64,000 bases of DNA, taken from Lepas anatifera (lineage: Eukaryota > Arthropoda > Thecostraca > Lepadidae). The stretch covers positions 124,001 to 188,000 of the forward strand of contig JAOTON010000959.1 of NCBI GenBank assembly GCA_034440635.1. The letters run 5' to 3'. A program made the position numbers and the translations under genes. This document shows positions 24,480-36,957 of this stretch, piece by piece (positions within the stretch are counted from its first letter, which is position 1; every line of letters starts with the position of its first letter). The notes under the pieces are model-generated. The model was not told the DNA's origin and ran no database searches. It saw nothing but the letters and a program-made list of their open reading frames with translations.

Positions 24480-24888
24480 TACGGCTCGAGTAACGTGTAT
24501 TTAGTGTCCTCGTGACAAAATGTCTATAAAAGACCAATCTGCGAAGACAGCTCACTTCAGTACGTCTTCCATGCGCTTGTCACAATATACCTGTTTTGAT
24601 TATCGTGTGGCTCTTGTTTTAGTCTATGTTTTAGTGAAAGTTTTACCTTCATCTTGTGTTTTTGTTGGTGCTTTTATCAGCACATCTTGTACGCCATTTT
24701 TATTGTTGTAAGAATGTTTTAATGAACCAAACTTAGGCGGTGGGTGACTTTGTTGCCTATCTCGGAATGCCACGGGTATTATTTTTATCATTTCATTGTA
24801 AATACCATGTCTTTGTTTTACTTATTTGACTTGGCTGTTATTGTTATACCTGTTGATCATTTAACGAATAAATACAAATACAAATAAG
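24480..24888 (+). mobile_element. Possible LINE 3' fragment
   Basis: T-rich sequence ends in GAATAAATACAAATACAAAT, a short tandem 3' tail of the sort left by non-LTR elements. No RT reading frame is preserved. It could also be a chance T-rich intronic stretch. Confidence 0.3.
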
Positions 24889-26339
24889 AAACTTTGGCGA
24901 AGTTGAGAGTAAGTTAAGCTTTGGCACTCACACCTCCCCACGTTGCGCACCAGTAAGGCTGATTTAGTGGCTCCTACTTCCTGAACGCGGCGTCAGCTCC
25001 AGACCTTGGTCTGAAGGCGCGTGGTCCACCGTGAGAAGTTCGCCGAGGACCACGGCGAGGCCAGACGGTGTCATGGGACCCAGTCGTACTTTCCCAACAC
25101 TCGATTATCGCTTTCACGCTCAGTTGTAAATGTGACCACCTCAATTGAGAAGTCACCTTCAGGATACGTGAAATGTTTATTGAGAGCTTGCAGAATTCAG
25201 CGTTAGAATGGAACGTTGCAGTTTTTCTCCTAAAAATACATTGTATTGTTTTTAGTCGAGCAGATATAATGCCTAATTTTTATAAATATATGTAAAATTT
25301 GAGAATAGTCGTGATTTTTTACAAACACGCATAGCAGGTAAAATGTCACATGTGACATGAACCGTGGGTTCGATTCTGGCACTAAGCCTAAGGGGATCCA
25401 TATTAGTTATTTTCAAAGCACAGTTTGCACACATGCCCCATTATGTTAGATTTTGTTGTCCCAACCGGGTAATTTTCTCTCTGTTTGAGTGATGCGCATT
25501 TCCTGACCAACCTTAACCTTGATTTACCAAGAAATATGGCTCAGTTATATTGTTATCTTTAGCCAAGCTGCATACCCAAGGATTTTGTTATTGGATATTT
25601 TTATCGGCTCATTATGTTTCACCGTTTTTGCTGATGCACATAAAGTACGCTCCACTAAGTATTAAAAACATTTTTACAGGATATGAAGCTGGAATGTATC
25701 ATGGACTATTCTCAGGTGCCAGCTGAGCAACATGTCCACCCTGATTTGGAATCGGACCAGGCGGAGCCGGCTGCGGCACTCTTCCCGTCGGAAACGGCGG
25801 CTCCCAGCACCACATTACCCGGGGCGCTCGCGTGTAATCGGCGGCGGGCGTCTCACGTCCGTTCCCCGGCGGCTGTCCCGTAATGAGACGACGCCCAGCC
25901 GAGCCAGGGGCGCGCTCAGGCACCAGACTCCGACACAACACCCTCCGCCCGGAAATAGTGTGTATAAGATAAACAAGCGAAGACAGGTGTCGACTGGGTC
26001 GGTAAAAGTTGGGCGCTCGTTTTCGCTGAAACGAGCTGAGATGGATAGCCTGCCTGTTGCTACATCTTACCTTGAACAAGCCGCTGCGGTGTGTGACCGC
26101 GCCGGACCCATGGGAACACACCCCAACGGGTGGGGTGTGGACTGCTGTGGGATTTCGTGACTCCCCGCAGATAGCCGACCAGAGCGGTGGCCCTGTTTCT
26201 GGTGGAGAAAATCCCCACCGCCTGGTTTCAAAGTTGACGAATTGCATACGATAGTGGAAGGTTATTGGTAAAGTGGGTATTTCTACGCCGTGGTGGTCGA
26301 TATTTCCAGACAGAACCCCCGACTGCATGGTAGAGTACT

Positions 26340-26520
26340 GTATGGGATTAATATCCAAATGGATATTCCAATCTCTTATCGATTAAATTGGATTGAATGT
26401 TTCATAAAATGTTATTTTGGATCTAGCTTGATGATGGATTGTTCTTTTGTGTCAGTTTAGCCGTATTTTTCGGATATGAGTCGGGATTTGGATTGATAAT
26501 TACGGTGTGCAGACTGACTG
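26340..26520. repeat. GGATT-rich dispersed repeat, relative of 3616-3818
   Basis: It contains GCCGTATTTTTCGG and GGGATTTGGATTGATAA in an AT-rich setting, as at 3616-3818. The resemblance is by eye over about 100 bp. Limits and family are unknown. Confidence 0.3.
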
Positions 26521-27224
26521 AGCTGTATTCACTGAGGGATCCAGGAGCAGCTTTTATAGGGGACCAGCCAACGTTGGGGGAGGGGAGGGGCTAAATCGAG
26601 AAAAATGTGAAAACACGATATTCTTCTAAAAAATATTATTAAAAGATGGTGCGTTTGGAGACAAAATATACTATTTTAGGCTTTGGCGAGGGCCACGACC
26701 TCCTTTAGCCTCCTTTGGATCCACCAGTGCTTGGAATCACCTTGGAAACTTAGAATATTTACTAAGTCGGATTATAGATTTCTTGGCTATGATGTTCTCT
26801 ACCGCAAAGCTATTTGCAATATTCAAGTACAGCCTGCAAACTTCCACGTCACGACCTCTGGGTAAAACCCGTTATTCTCAAGCACTGCGAAGCCGCTTCC
26901 TCAGTCTTTTGCCACCTCTCTCGTGCACTTGTGCTACGGATCTAGGGTATTCTTGATTTTATTTCCACCATATGGCCTCAGTAATTGGCACATCCATACC
27001 TCAAGAATGATTGCGTCACGTTCGTCTTCTATTGTATTGAGCCCGTCACCTCAGTACAACCGGCTGTGAAATCAGCAAAGTTTTTGCTGACACCTGAAGT
27101 GAAGCAAGGTCGCCTATACGATATATTCTTCCCAGTATTTCGAAGCAGATCACATCCACCTCAAAAATTATCCTCAGCCCATTTGACGGAAAGTATCCGT
27201 TCACAATTGTTCAACAACAGTCAG

Positions 27225-27398
27225 GGGATGAGGTGGCTAGTGATAGCACTCTTGTCTTCTAAGCCACCGGTCCCGGGTTCAGTCCCGGCGGAGCCTCTGA
27301 ATAAGTCGATCTGATCCCCAAAATCCCTTCCAACAGGGTGAGATTTGGCGACGCCGTATGACCCTGGCAGTTGGTGCTCGTTAAACCCCAACAATTAT
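27225..27398 (+). mobile_element. tRNA-derived SINE with perfect 15-bp target duplication
   Basis: TTCAACAACAGTCAG occurs at 27210-27224 and again at 27399-27413, exactly bounding the insert. The 5' part has a tRNA-like head: box A-like TGGCTAGTGAT and box B GGTTCAGTCCC in the arm CCGGGTTCAGTCCCGG. The body ends in GCTCGTTAAACCCCAACAATTAT. A perfect 15-bp duplication indicates a fairly recent LINE-driven insertion. The tRNA-like part has been degraded relative to a real tRNA, so this is not a tRNA gene. Confidence 0.85.
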
Positions 27399-29689
27399 TT
27401 CAACAACAGTCAGCCTATCAGTCTGCACGTACTGTTTTCATTTTTCTTCGACTAAACCTCAAAATAACGCCAAATAAGCTTATAATTCGGACTCGAAGGA
27501 GTACAATCAAAACCCCATGCAACGTTTTCATTCAAGCCTGCTCAGCCACCACAGATTGTAACAAAAAACTAGCTTTCCTCGCTCTCGAAGCCTTTTTTGG
27601 ACGCATCCACTTACGGTGTTGTTGAACCCTTAAATGCTACCACGAGCTTTTCTATAGATGCTTCACTCGCATGCTATTAATTGATGCCTTTTTAGCCTCA
27701 GATCTGGTAGATTGAAACTATCTTCTGACACGGTGCTACAGTTTGGTGTGACGTAAAACGTGACGCTTGCAATGATCTCCCGTACAGAGAAAATATAATT
27801 GTCAAATGCATATAAACGGCACACGAATGCTGTGGTTTTCGTACTACACTGTCTTAATGGCTGCTCGGTGTCGTCGGGGCCTTTTACGATGTTATTGATC
27901 AATATACTCTGATTTCTATCAAGGACGTATATATTGTTCCCGGTTCGTTTCGACGCCCTTGGAACTCTCTTTCTGCGTCATCTGCACTGCTGCGGCGGCG
28001 CTGGCTTGCTGTTCTGCGCTGCAGTCTAATAGGATATTTTCTTGTGCCAAAACCAGTTTACCTGAAATATGCGGTATTCGACTCCAAGACTATTGCGTTT
28101 GATTGACCATAACACAACCCAGCATTCTAATACTGATGGAAGCTCATGCCCGGTTTATTCGTGTCAATATGAAGGCTAAGACGTCGTCCATAAACTACGT
28201 AACTCAAAGGGGGTTTGGGGAAATCAGCCACACCGCAGCTCTATCAAACTTTACTCATAAGCGTCAAAGCACGTCACACGGTAAAGGGGAAATCCCAAAT
28301 ATACATTACGTTATTTATGGACGTCCCCTTATTAAAAAATGCACATTCTTGTGATCAACCTCTTTATAAGACAGGTCATAGCGCAAGAAATCCTGATGTT
28401 TGGCCGGCACATATTTCATGCTGGAGGCCGAACTGCGACAGCTACCTCAGGTAGCCATGAGGGGCACAAAAACGTCGCACAAGGGCTCTAATAGCCAGAT
28501 TTGATCCACTGCCATCCATATTTAGGACACACCATTTAGTAGGAGGCGCCACCTCCACACCGATATGGGCAAGGTTGGGGCATGTACCCTGCGCCCCAGT
28601 GACGGTTCCAGGACTTCAATTGGGGGGGGCTAAGGGGCTCGAACCTCTCTCGCCATTGTCTCTAAACAGTCTCCGGCTATGCATTATCTATGGGCACTGG
28701 GGCATTTGTGGAGGCATTGAACGTTGTATCCGTCACTGGTCATAAGGACATCACCCAAACCGCAGTAGGAACCAGAACACGATACCGTAAAATTGAATTG
28801 AATTCATGTCCATTTTCTGCTAACTTATCGAACTCAAACCAGTTGTATCATGCATTTCTAATGGAGGGGCAATGACTAACCTGATCCCGCGTCGTTTATA
28901 TTGAAAATGTCTTGACTAGAAATGTTTATTCTGGACCAGAAATGCAAGGAATTTTTTAAATAAAAAATCTTAAGAGCAGCGGGACACCACTGCGAGAAAA
29001 GCCCCTGAAGTCCCTGCAGGCCAGTCTTAGAACACACCATATATTCACACTAAGATGAATGATGAACACATACACCGGCATGTGTTAAAACAGATGACAG
29101 GCAAATATGAGTAATAAAACAGTGTTTAAAAACTCCGTGCAAGCCGATTTGTACATTGCGGGAAAATAATGCGAACGGGGAACATATTTTGAACCATTAC
29201 CTGTCGAAGATAGTATTTATTTTCCAATCTAAAGCACATTTGTTTAGGGAGAGATGATATCAGATAGGTGATAGGTGAAAAGCGTAAAGAAGAGTCCGCC
29301 CCTTGTTAGTACCCTCGTCCACCTTTATATTTTAATATCCCTTTATCAAAGACCCATACTTTTTAAGGCAATTATTTCTTCTTTCGTTTTCACTGTGGAT
29401 AATTAAGTTTCAGAACCTAGTTATCGGTTCAATTCTTTCACAATTTATTCATGAAACCTCCTTGAGAGTAACTTTAAGCGCAGGATATTATACGTTCCTT
29501 CCCAGCTTGTTAATGCAAATACCAATTATTCAAATAATTCTGGAGCAGGCCACGGTAAAGATCGACCACACCCATGTCACACACATGCATGTACATTGAT
29601 TCCGGATCAACAAACGGACCACCGGATACAGCCCCCAACAACTGGTTGATCTTATTTTTCAATGTGAATCGTAAATCAATAGATACAAT

Positions 29690-29860
29690 TTGTCCTTACT
29701 GCTTGCACCTTGAAACATTTCTTTAGGTAAGATCACTTGACCTAAGCTGGCGATCTGATCTGATATAACCTGGAACTAAGATTTTGAAAAAAGAAAAAAT
29801 GCCAGATAATACGTACACCAAGTATCATGGCGTTACCCACCACCGTTTTCAACATCTACG
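29690..29860 (+). repeat. Decayed fragment related to the TTAA half-site elements
   Basis: The wording ATCACTTGACCTAAGCTGGCGATCTGATCTGATATAACCTGGAAC parallels the 3' TGACCT block of families 2 and 3, with TGACC mutated to GATC in places, and is followed by AAGATTTTGAAAAAAG, which is also in family 3. Terminal repeats are missing. This is a by-eye assignment. Confidence 0.35.
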
Positions 29861-30933
29861 AACAACTTTTGGAAAATATCGTAAGCCCTGACAGTGTGGA
29901 ACGTCACAGGAAGGCCGAGTCATACGAGTTGTTGTCTACAGGGGACAGTTTATTGTCAGCAGGAGGTTGAAGATTGATTGAGGAGATAAAGCCTGAACAC
30001 CAGTCTTGCACCGGTGGCGACGCATATTCTAACTATCATGTTAAAGGGAACGGTTGGTGCAAGTTCAGACTCGGGTGGTGCTAGTGTTATTATATATTGA
30101 AAATAATGAATTTAGCCTTATTTCTACTGATAATTTCCTATGAAAACCAATGTTTCATACCTATAATTTTATCTACAATAGGGAAAACATCAATATCTGC
30201 CTGTCGCCACTGATCTGGCAAGGCTTTGTCCTAGATTGAACCTCTGAATTTTCGCCACAAATGAATATGAGTACAAATAAAGTGGTTTTAGCTAAATAGG
30301 CTAATACCTGGACTCAAAGCGACACTTATCGATTTTTGTTATTTTTCTTCAATACTCAAACATATTTCATGTTTCAAACTAGTGATTAACGAACGTTATA
30401 CGCATTTATAGTTACCAATACTAAAGTCGCGTTTAGGTCGTAGGTTTTCAAGAGGTCCAAGCAAAGAAAGCTTTTCTGCGCATCGAAGCGTGAGCGTGAC
30501 GTCACGTTCCCAAGGTCACCTCATACCACGTAGCCACTGGGGCGTATAGTTTCGATAAGGGGTTGATTTTTCCTTTTTGCTCCGCGAACAGAGAGTTCTG
30601 GGACGGATGAGACATCGATGAAGTGGTTTCCTACATGATCTATCACATCGCTATCTCAGATCACATTCCGTAATGCAAGTGTCATATTCCATGTAAAGCA
30701 CTCGACAGTCACACATTGTATAAACTATTAACCGCGAATAATTCTTACTCTGTTTTCCGAGGATCTTATACCTACCGCTTAAGTTCAAACGAACGATTCA
30801 TCGGCTCGAAGTGGGTGTTAAATGTCTCTACAGTCAGATAACTAGGAGAGAGGTACCCTTCTTCCTCTGCAGTTCTTGTTTCTAAACAACTACCTACCTC
30901 CACCTTCCCTCCCTGACCGTTGCTGTCACATGC

Positions 30934-30935
30934 TA

Positions 30936-30973
<38 letters not shown>
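30934..30973. repeat. (AT)n microsatellite
   Basis: About 40 bp of AT/TA dinucleotides with one phase interruption. Confidence 0.95.
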
Positions 30974-30974
<1 letters not shown>

Positions 30975-31150
30975 GCTCTCATCCTAAGTCACCCTCACCT
31001 CATCACCATTGGAAAATGTTTTGGCACCCGGTTTCAGTCCGCATTGTGGTGTTTCCACGTGGGACACACAAAAATCATGCTCGCATCATAAGTCACTATC
31101 ACCTCATCATTGTCTGAAAAGACTGAAAGCATGTCATTATGTGATGCATA

Positions 31151-31590
31151 TTAAAGGGAATGTGGCACTTTCACAACGTGATTTTATTGAGATAGCCAAG
31201 TTGTAAAGCAGGCTGGAAAACCCGGTACTCCATATTTCATTTGTCTTGGAACTCGATATTTCCGTAGAAAAAGCTAAAACCTACCTGACACCAGCCCCCT
31301 CAGCCCCGTGCCGGCGGCCATTGTTGTGAGCTACTGGTGTGACGACATATGCTGACGTCACGATGAGCATCGGCCAATCGAAGCCCTTGAAGCGTGTCGT
31401 ATGGTAGTGGTTGCCAGATCGTGCATCATCTACGTCTGTATTTATTTTTTTTTAGAGGAGTGTTTTTAAAAACCAAATATTGAGCTTATTGTACATTTTT
31501 CAGAGAAATCATGGTGGTTTCTTATTTTTGACTTAAAGTACGCCTAATTACACTAAATTCAGGATTCGACCAAGGTGCCACATCCTTCAA
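31151..31590 (-). mobile_element. TTAA MITE family 2b, inverted copy
   Basis: The reverse complement aligns end to end with 43698-44152. TTAA is kept at 31151-31154; the other end has mutated to TTGAAGGATGTGGCACCTTGG when reverse-complemented. Shared interior includes a CRE-like TGACGTCA (31353-31360) and GAGCATCGGCCAATCGAAGCC. It is non-coding. TTAA ends suggest piggyBac-type mobilisation, but the terminal sequence (AGGGA-GTGGCACC) differs from the half-site families. Confidence 0.65.
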
Positions 31591-31665
31591 GCATGTCTGT
31601 AGTCCAGCACCCGGTGTGAATACGCGGGTGTTTCCACGTGGGACAATCATAATACAAAAATACAT

Positions 31666-31744
31666 ATCATTCTATCTATCTATTTATCTTTCTATCTATA
31701 TGTATATTTACCCATTCATAAATCCATTCATCTATCCATCTATC

Positions 31745-31777
<33 letters not shown>

Positions 31778-31784
31778 CCTTCTA

Positions 31785-31817
<33 letters not shown>

Positions 31818-31862
31818 CATCTATATATCAACCCATCTATCCATCTATCTATACGCACATAT
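31666..31862. repeat. (ATCT)n tetranucleotide microsatellite
   Basis: Imperfect ATCT/ATCC/ATTT tetranucleotides run for about 190 bp, the purest stretch being about 31740-31815. The open frame through it (repeated YLSIYLSIY) is an artefact of the repeat. Confidence 0.95.
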
Positions 31863-32548
31863 ATCTCGAGACCGTAGTGTTCTACTTCAACTCACACTCA
31901 CAGAATCCGAACATATGTCATCGGGAGAAAATGAAAAATGAATGAAAAGCCTAGTGTTACTAATATCCATCTTTGCTCTGACCCATAAGATTTCTCCTCT
32001 CTTCTCATAACCACTGTCGAAGAGACCATTTCGTGCGCCCTGCACGCGCCCGGCTGGCCACACGCGTCAAACGTGGCGCAGATGGGGCGGACATGGCGCG
32101 CTCGTGCGCCATTACATCGACAAATGTGGTGCGGCGGCGTCAAATGTGGCGCACGCCTGTCACGTCCAACTGTTCGTCGTGTGGTAATGTGCCAGCCGAG
32201 CCGGTGTGCGCGGCGGGAGGTGTGTCGTTTAACACTACCAATGGCATCAATAACTGCACGAGACTCACTGGGAGGTGCTGTCATAGTGTTGGCACGTGCA
32301 AGAGGTCGATATTAGTACTTGCACGAGTGCTGAGGGCTGGTTTACGATCCCTTTATTAGCAAATGAAACCAACCCGCAATTTATGAGCATTCCAAGAACT
32401 GCTGAGCAATTCATTTCGCCTGCAGATAGGCCCGGTAAATAATGATCCTCGTTTGCTGTAATTACTATTGCTACTATTTTAGTTAGTTGACGCGTAATTG
32501 TTAATCGAAAAAACTATTATTTTTAACAAAATCAATTTCTCGTTTCAG

Positions 32549-33110
32549 AAATGTGAGCCTCAACGACAGTGGAGAGTATCGTACTCTGCCAGAACAGATG
32601 GGAGCTCCACACCGGGCGCCCACCCATCCTCCCCCGCCCGAGCTCGCCACATCCACCTCTTCCTCCGCCCCTTCCGGGGGTGGGTCCAGGCCCCAGTCTC
32701 AGACTCCCGAGCAACAACCTTTACCGCCCCACTCAACCTACCCGGTCAGTACCACCTACGGGGCACCACCTTCTACCGCCACCTCTGGCACATCGGCTTC
32801 CACGCTACCAGCCCCAGCCAGCTTCCAAGCCGAGACCGAACGGAGTGCTCACGCCGACTCAGCCCCACCCTCCGCCGTATGTCCCTCCTCCTGCCGGGGT
32901 CCGCGGCGGCCAGAACGGCGTCTACGGCTCTGTGCCACCGCGCGTGAGGGTGAAGACGTCGCAGTCGACGCAGGTGGAGGACGATATGAGAGGGGAGGGG
33001 GCAACGCCGGCAGCGACGCCCTCAACACGTCGGTAACGTCGTCAACGACGGAGGGCTCTCGTCCCGAGGTCGGCTCCTCGTCCTGGATGGAATGGACACA
33101 ACAGCTACAG
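32549..33110 (+). CDS. DIXDC1: Dixin-like protein, proline/serine-rich exon ending at the CH domain
   Basis: Acceptor CTCGTTTCAG and donor CTACAG|GTCGGT bound 562 bp open throughout in the frame that joins both neighbours. The N-terminal part (VSLNDSGEYRTLPEQ, then Pro/Ser/Thr-rich sequence) is followed by a low-complexity middle. The exon ends with EVGSSSWMEWTQQLQ in phase 0; the following exon begins AYVAWVN. Vertebrate dixin reads QQLQAYVAWVN across this point, so this exon supplies the start of the CH domain. From about 32824 to 33035 an alternative frame (+1) looks more protein-like, with strong G/C at third positions (KPRPNGVLTPTQPHPPPY...), while the through-frame is Arg/Cys-rich. Two compensating indels, real or from assembly, would explain that. 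The disordered N-terminus is not expected to be conserved. Confidence 0.8.
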
Positions 33111-34777
33111 GTCGGTGTATGGTAGATGCCAGACAGTCCCCAACCACCAATCAGCAGCCGCCTTTGTGGTGACGTCACGATAGCGATGAAATCTCCTTTT
33201 ATTCATGAGGTCACATGGCGCAATCGATCAAATTCAACCGTCTTTGGCAGGTGGTACACGTTTCATATAGAAACGTCCAACTTTGTCATCGTAATATAAC
33301 ATTCAATTTACTTTCAGAATTGATTCTCTCAAGAGCATATCGTGCCAACGATTTATAAATATTTGCGTCCGAACTTAGCTTTGCAAATTCCATAAATGTT
33401 ACGTCTTAGCTATTGCAGTCATGTCGCTACCATATCACCGTGTGATGTTCACTTGACTACGAGATACCTTAAATGGGTCAGCCTTATCTAAAGAAATATT
33501 CGAACGGGTTGCTGCTGAATTTCTTTCCCAGCACACGATCTTGCCTACGGACCTTCGAGTCCATTTTCTTCCAAACTGAAGTCGTAGCGAAAAAACATCT
33601 CTGTCCACTGATAAGCTGCGTATGGCTAAAGCAGTAGTAATAAATACATTCAAAGGTAATAAGTGGTGAATTTGTGAATTACGAAATTTAGTCTACGTTT
33701 TGTGGTCACCGTTAGAATAGTTGGGTAAATGCGGATGCTGTATCTACAATGATAATCTGAGAACCTCCTGAACACATGGAACAGGCCTAATACGCTGCCT
33801 ATTGCAGTTAGCTCAAGCTGCCATCTGTGTTCCGAAACTCAGGGCACCGGGCGGAAAGCGACACCCGCGAACGCTCAATTTTCCACTCACTTCTGTGTTA
33901 TTTGTACTCTCTTTTCCACTCACTTTTCAAGTTAAAATTATTGAGCACCATTAAAAGGCTGGCGTACATGAACTCATCAAAATATGGTAGCAAGGATATT
34001 TTGATAAATAAGTTTTTCTAAACTCTAAATAACGGTTACATTTGACTCCCACAGTATTGTACCTTTTGAATTTTCCACTCGCCCGCTATGTTTTCCATTA
34101 ATGATTTTACACTCAGCACCCTAGTGCAAAATCAATTTTGGGACACTGGCTTCCATAGAAAAATTCCAGAGACTCCTATACTCCACAAATCAAGCTAGTC
34201 CACTCAGCCTCCAAAGTGGCGTTCAGGAAGCCCTGTTGCTGCATCGACCGATGCGCCATATTCAAAGCGATCAAACATTTTTGTAATTTATGAACGTCAT
34301 AAAATCTGACATTTTCATATATCCACCCATCCGATGGAATCTCGTATACCAATCTCATGTCACCGTGCCTTCACCTCTGACGCCAAAAGCTATTGTTTTC
34401 GGGCCACCTCCTGGGCTTTTTGTGCTGTCTGGCTTCGTCCCTCCTCTCAGCGGGTGAGGGTTATCGGTGAGTGCCGTCGCCATGGGTGCGGGTGGGCCGG
34501 TCACGTGACACTTCACGCCCAACGGCAGACGAGAGCGACGCGACGGGGCTCCCGACGCTACAGGGGGGCGCACTGTTTCAGTGGAATCCGTCCCGTGTCA
34601 TGTCTGAATGGGACATTTCTTGAACCCTTCGTCTATCATTTGGCTTCTATGGATGCTCCGGCAACGGTAACCAAGCGGCGTGATTTCAAGATTAGTTTAA
34701 GTAGATGTAGGCCGTCGTGATGTTTGATTAAAAATGCTGGATTTATAAAATTTACTAGATATTTTTGGATGGTGCCT

Positions 34778-34779
<2 letters not shown>

Positions 34780-34857
<78 letters not shown>
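34780..34857. repeat. (AT)n microsatellite, 78 bp
   Basis: This is an uninterrupted AT dinucleotide run. The minus-strand ORF with repeated IYIYIY across it is an artefact. Confidence 0.97.
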
Positions 34858-34859
<2 letters not shown>

Positions 34860-36156
34860 GATCATCTATAACAGTTCGACAGTTCTCTTTCCAGCAGTTT
34901 CGACTGTAGCTGACACTCAAGTCGCAGATCTAAAAGCTGAGTGATCATTTGGGTTCAAACTCCACAAACTGGAGATTTGCCTAGCCAACTTTTAACCGGA
35001 TAAAGTTATTGAGGGGAGCGGTAGTTCTCGAAGGTACATTTGATATACGCCACATCCCTCTGGAAAGTGCAAGAGGAAGCAGCGACTGCTATTGTTTTCG
35101 AAACGAAACACCAAGGCCAGGGTACGGACTCGTGATAAGAGAAGAACAGAATCCAAGAATCCTCAACATGATAAAAGTGATGAGGTGGCCATCGCTTGCC
35201 TTGCTGAGCCTGCACTGACCCGCCGAGCGCCTCAGGTCATCTGCAGGTCAGCTGACGGACGGGACCGGCCAGAGGTCGCTGCAGAGGGCGCCGACTTTCT
35301 TTGAGCGGCGCGGGCCGGCGCGGCGGGGTGCCGCTGGGATGGGTGGGCGGCCGGGGATGTACCGTAAACACAGACTAACGAGCCCCACCAGAGGCACGCC
35401 TCCCCGGGCCGCAGCCCTTTGTTTCTGAGTTATCGTCTCAGCTGGAATCGTCTGGCTGCCCTCGTGGCGCTTGGAAATCACGGTTGTGTTCACTGAAGGA
35501 AATGCGAGGCTGTTCTCGATCCAAATGTTTTTTCAAGCGGTTTCTTGATGGAATATGTGAAATATAGTAATAGTAAGGTAAATATAGAATATATAAGCTG
35601 AAATAGAAAACATCACTGTCGAATTTTATAAAATCAAAATTAATTTTGACACATAGAAGCTGTGATGCATCGCTTGAGCACGACCTGCGCAGAATCTCTG
35701 AGAGGGAAGAATGGGAGGTTCTTAAAACATATCAAAATATATGCATTAGGAAAAAGGCTGCGAAAATGTATCTTTGGATTTACGTTTTGGTTTCCTGTTT
35801 AACCTTTTCATACACTTCGAAACGTTACAATCTGTGCTGGTCATAGGAACTCCCTCCCATCTTTGACATCATGACTACCAGACTTGTTTAGTCGCGACTC
35901 AGAGTCGAAGTCGACCTTCGAGTCGGCTCAAGTTTTCCTTGAGTCAGAGTTGAGTTGACTCACTTCCAGATTTGGGTTGAGTCTGAGTCGACTCAAGTGC
36001 TCGACCAGTTGAGTCGAGTCAGAATCAGAGTCAGCCTCTAAGCTGTGAGCCAGGAGTTGAGTCGACTCAAAACTCTATTTTCTTTACATATCACGTAGCT
36101 GACACTTTAGAAATTTTCATGACTAATTTTGAAAAAAATTTCATATTGCAGTTTGC

Positions 36157-36482
36157 TAATAGTAGGTACTTTATTATTTTCATATCCCCACTACACTCAT
36201 CCTGGGATCAGTCATTAACAACAATAAGTTGCGTAAAATATACAGTTTCAAAACCACACACAATTGCTAGTTGTTTTCCATTTAATCTTAGCAATAGCAT
36301 GCAAAATCATACAGAAAAATAATAGTAGGTACTTTATTATTTTCATATCCCCACTACACTCATCCTGGGATCAGTCATTAACAACAATAAGTTGCGTAAA
36401 ATATACAGTTTCAAAACCACACACAATTGCTAGTTGTTTTCCATTTAATCTTAGCAATAGCATGCAAAATCATACAGAAAAA
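36157..36482. repeat. Two-copy 163-bp tandem duplication
   Basis: The unit starting TAATAGTAGGTACTTTATT at 36157 recurs at 36320 and appears identical to the end of the second unit. The related element at 57473-59274 has only one copy, so the duplication arose after the two element copies separated. Because 163 is not a multiple of three, the two short ORFs it creates are in different frames and are not genes. Confidence 0.9.
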
Positions 36483-36957
36483 TGTGATTTGACACACATT
36501 CAGAGTTTGAGGGTACACACTAGACAAAGTCCTAAGCTGATAATTATGCAATAATTCACTCTTAGGAAACCACATCTCTATTTTCTATTTTCTTGCTTCG
36601 GTTGACTTAAAACAACAAAAAACTAAGCAATATAAGCGCCAGAGAGAGGATACCAAAAATAGTGTTTTGCACATAAGCCTTGAAATGGGTCAAAACGGAA
36701 ACTGAAAGCCTCAATTAGCTGTTTTTAAAGTGCTTTCTTGATTGGTCATGGTTTGAGGACATCACCTAGTAGATAATATCAACACTGACGACACAGCACA
36801 GCATGTACCTACTGTCCTCTGTATACGGAAAGTAAAACTTAGTCCTATCCCTGGCAGTCCCTACACATCAAGTCTCTCACAAACCACCACTCTTTAAATT
36901 ATGTTGATTATTATTTACCTATTTACAGCCCGCCCACTGCACAACATACCACTGCAG

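Larger units (their letters stand above)
13376..32548 (+). other. Putative dixin intron 1
   Basis: This 19.2-kb interval lies between two phase-compatible exons. It carries family-1 copy B, a LINE, a divergent TTAA element, small MITEs, a SINE and microsatellites, all listed separately. Stretches not covered by an entry (13376-13956, 18549-21813, 22867-23151, 23462-24072, 24889-26339, 26521-27209, 27414-29689, 29861-30933, 31863-32548) show no exon I can support. GC-rich patches at 18850-19500, 23640-23960, 25730-25960 and 32030-32290 carry overlapping ORFs on both strands, with no known domain. Confidence 0.45.

Noticed and set aside
25679..25883. Possible exon after TTTTTACAG at 25679
   Set aside because: Entering in the phase required by the neighbouring dixin exons hits TGA within two codons, and no good donor follows.
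25699..26358. 219-codon minus-strand ORF
   Set aside because: It lies in a GC-rich patch with overlapping plus-strand ORFs. It has no domain, is Arg/Pro-rich, and shows no splice or start context. It is probably compositional.
27225..27310. tRNA gene
   Set aside because: Box A and B resemblance is present, but no cloverleaf forms. The unit is bounded by a 15-bp duplication and has a non-tRNA body, so it is a SINE.
28596..28640. CAGTGACGGTTCCAGGAC plus poly-G as a hAT-like end
   Set aside because: It looks like a transposon end, but I found no partner end or target duplication nearby, so limits cannot be given.
31616..31945. ORF with repeated YLSIYLSIY
   Set aside because: It is a translation of the (ATCT)n microsatellite.
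34636..34920. ORF with repeated IYIYIY
   Set aside because: It is a translation of the (AT)n tract.
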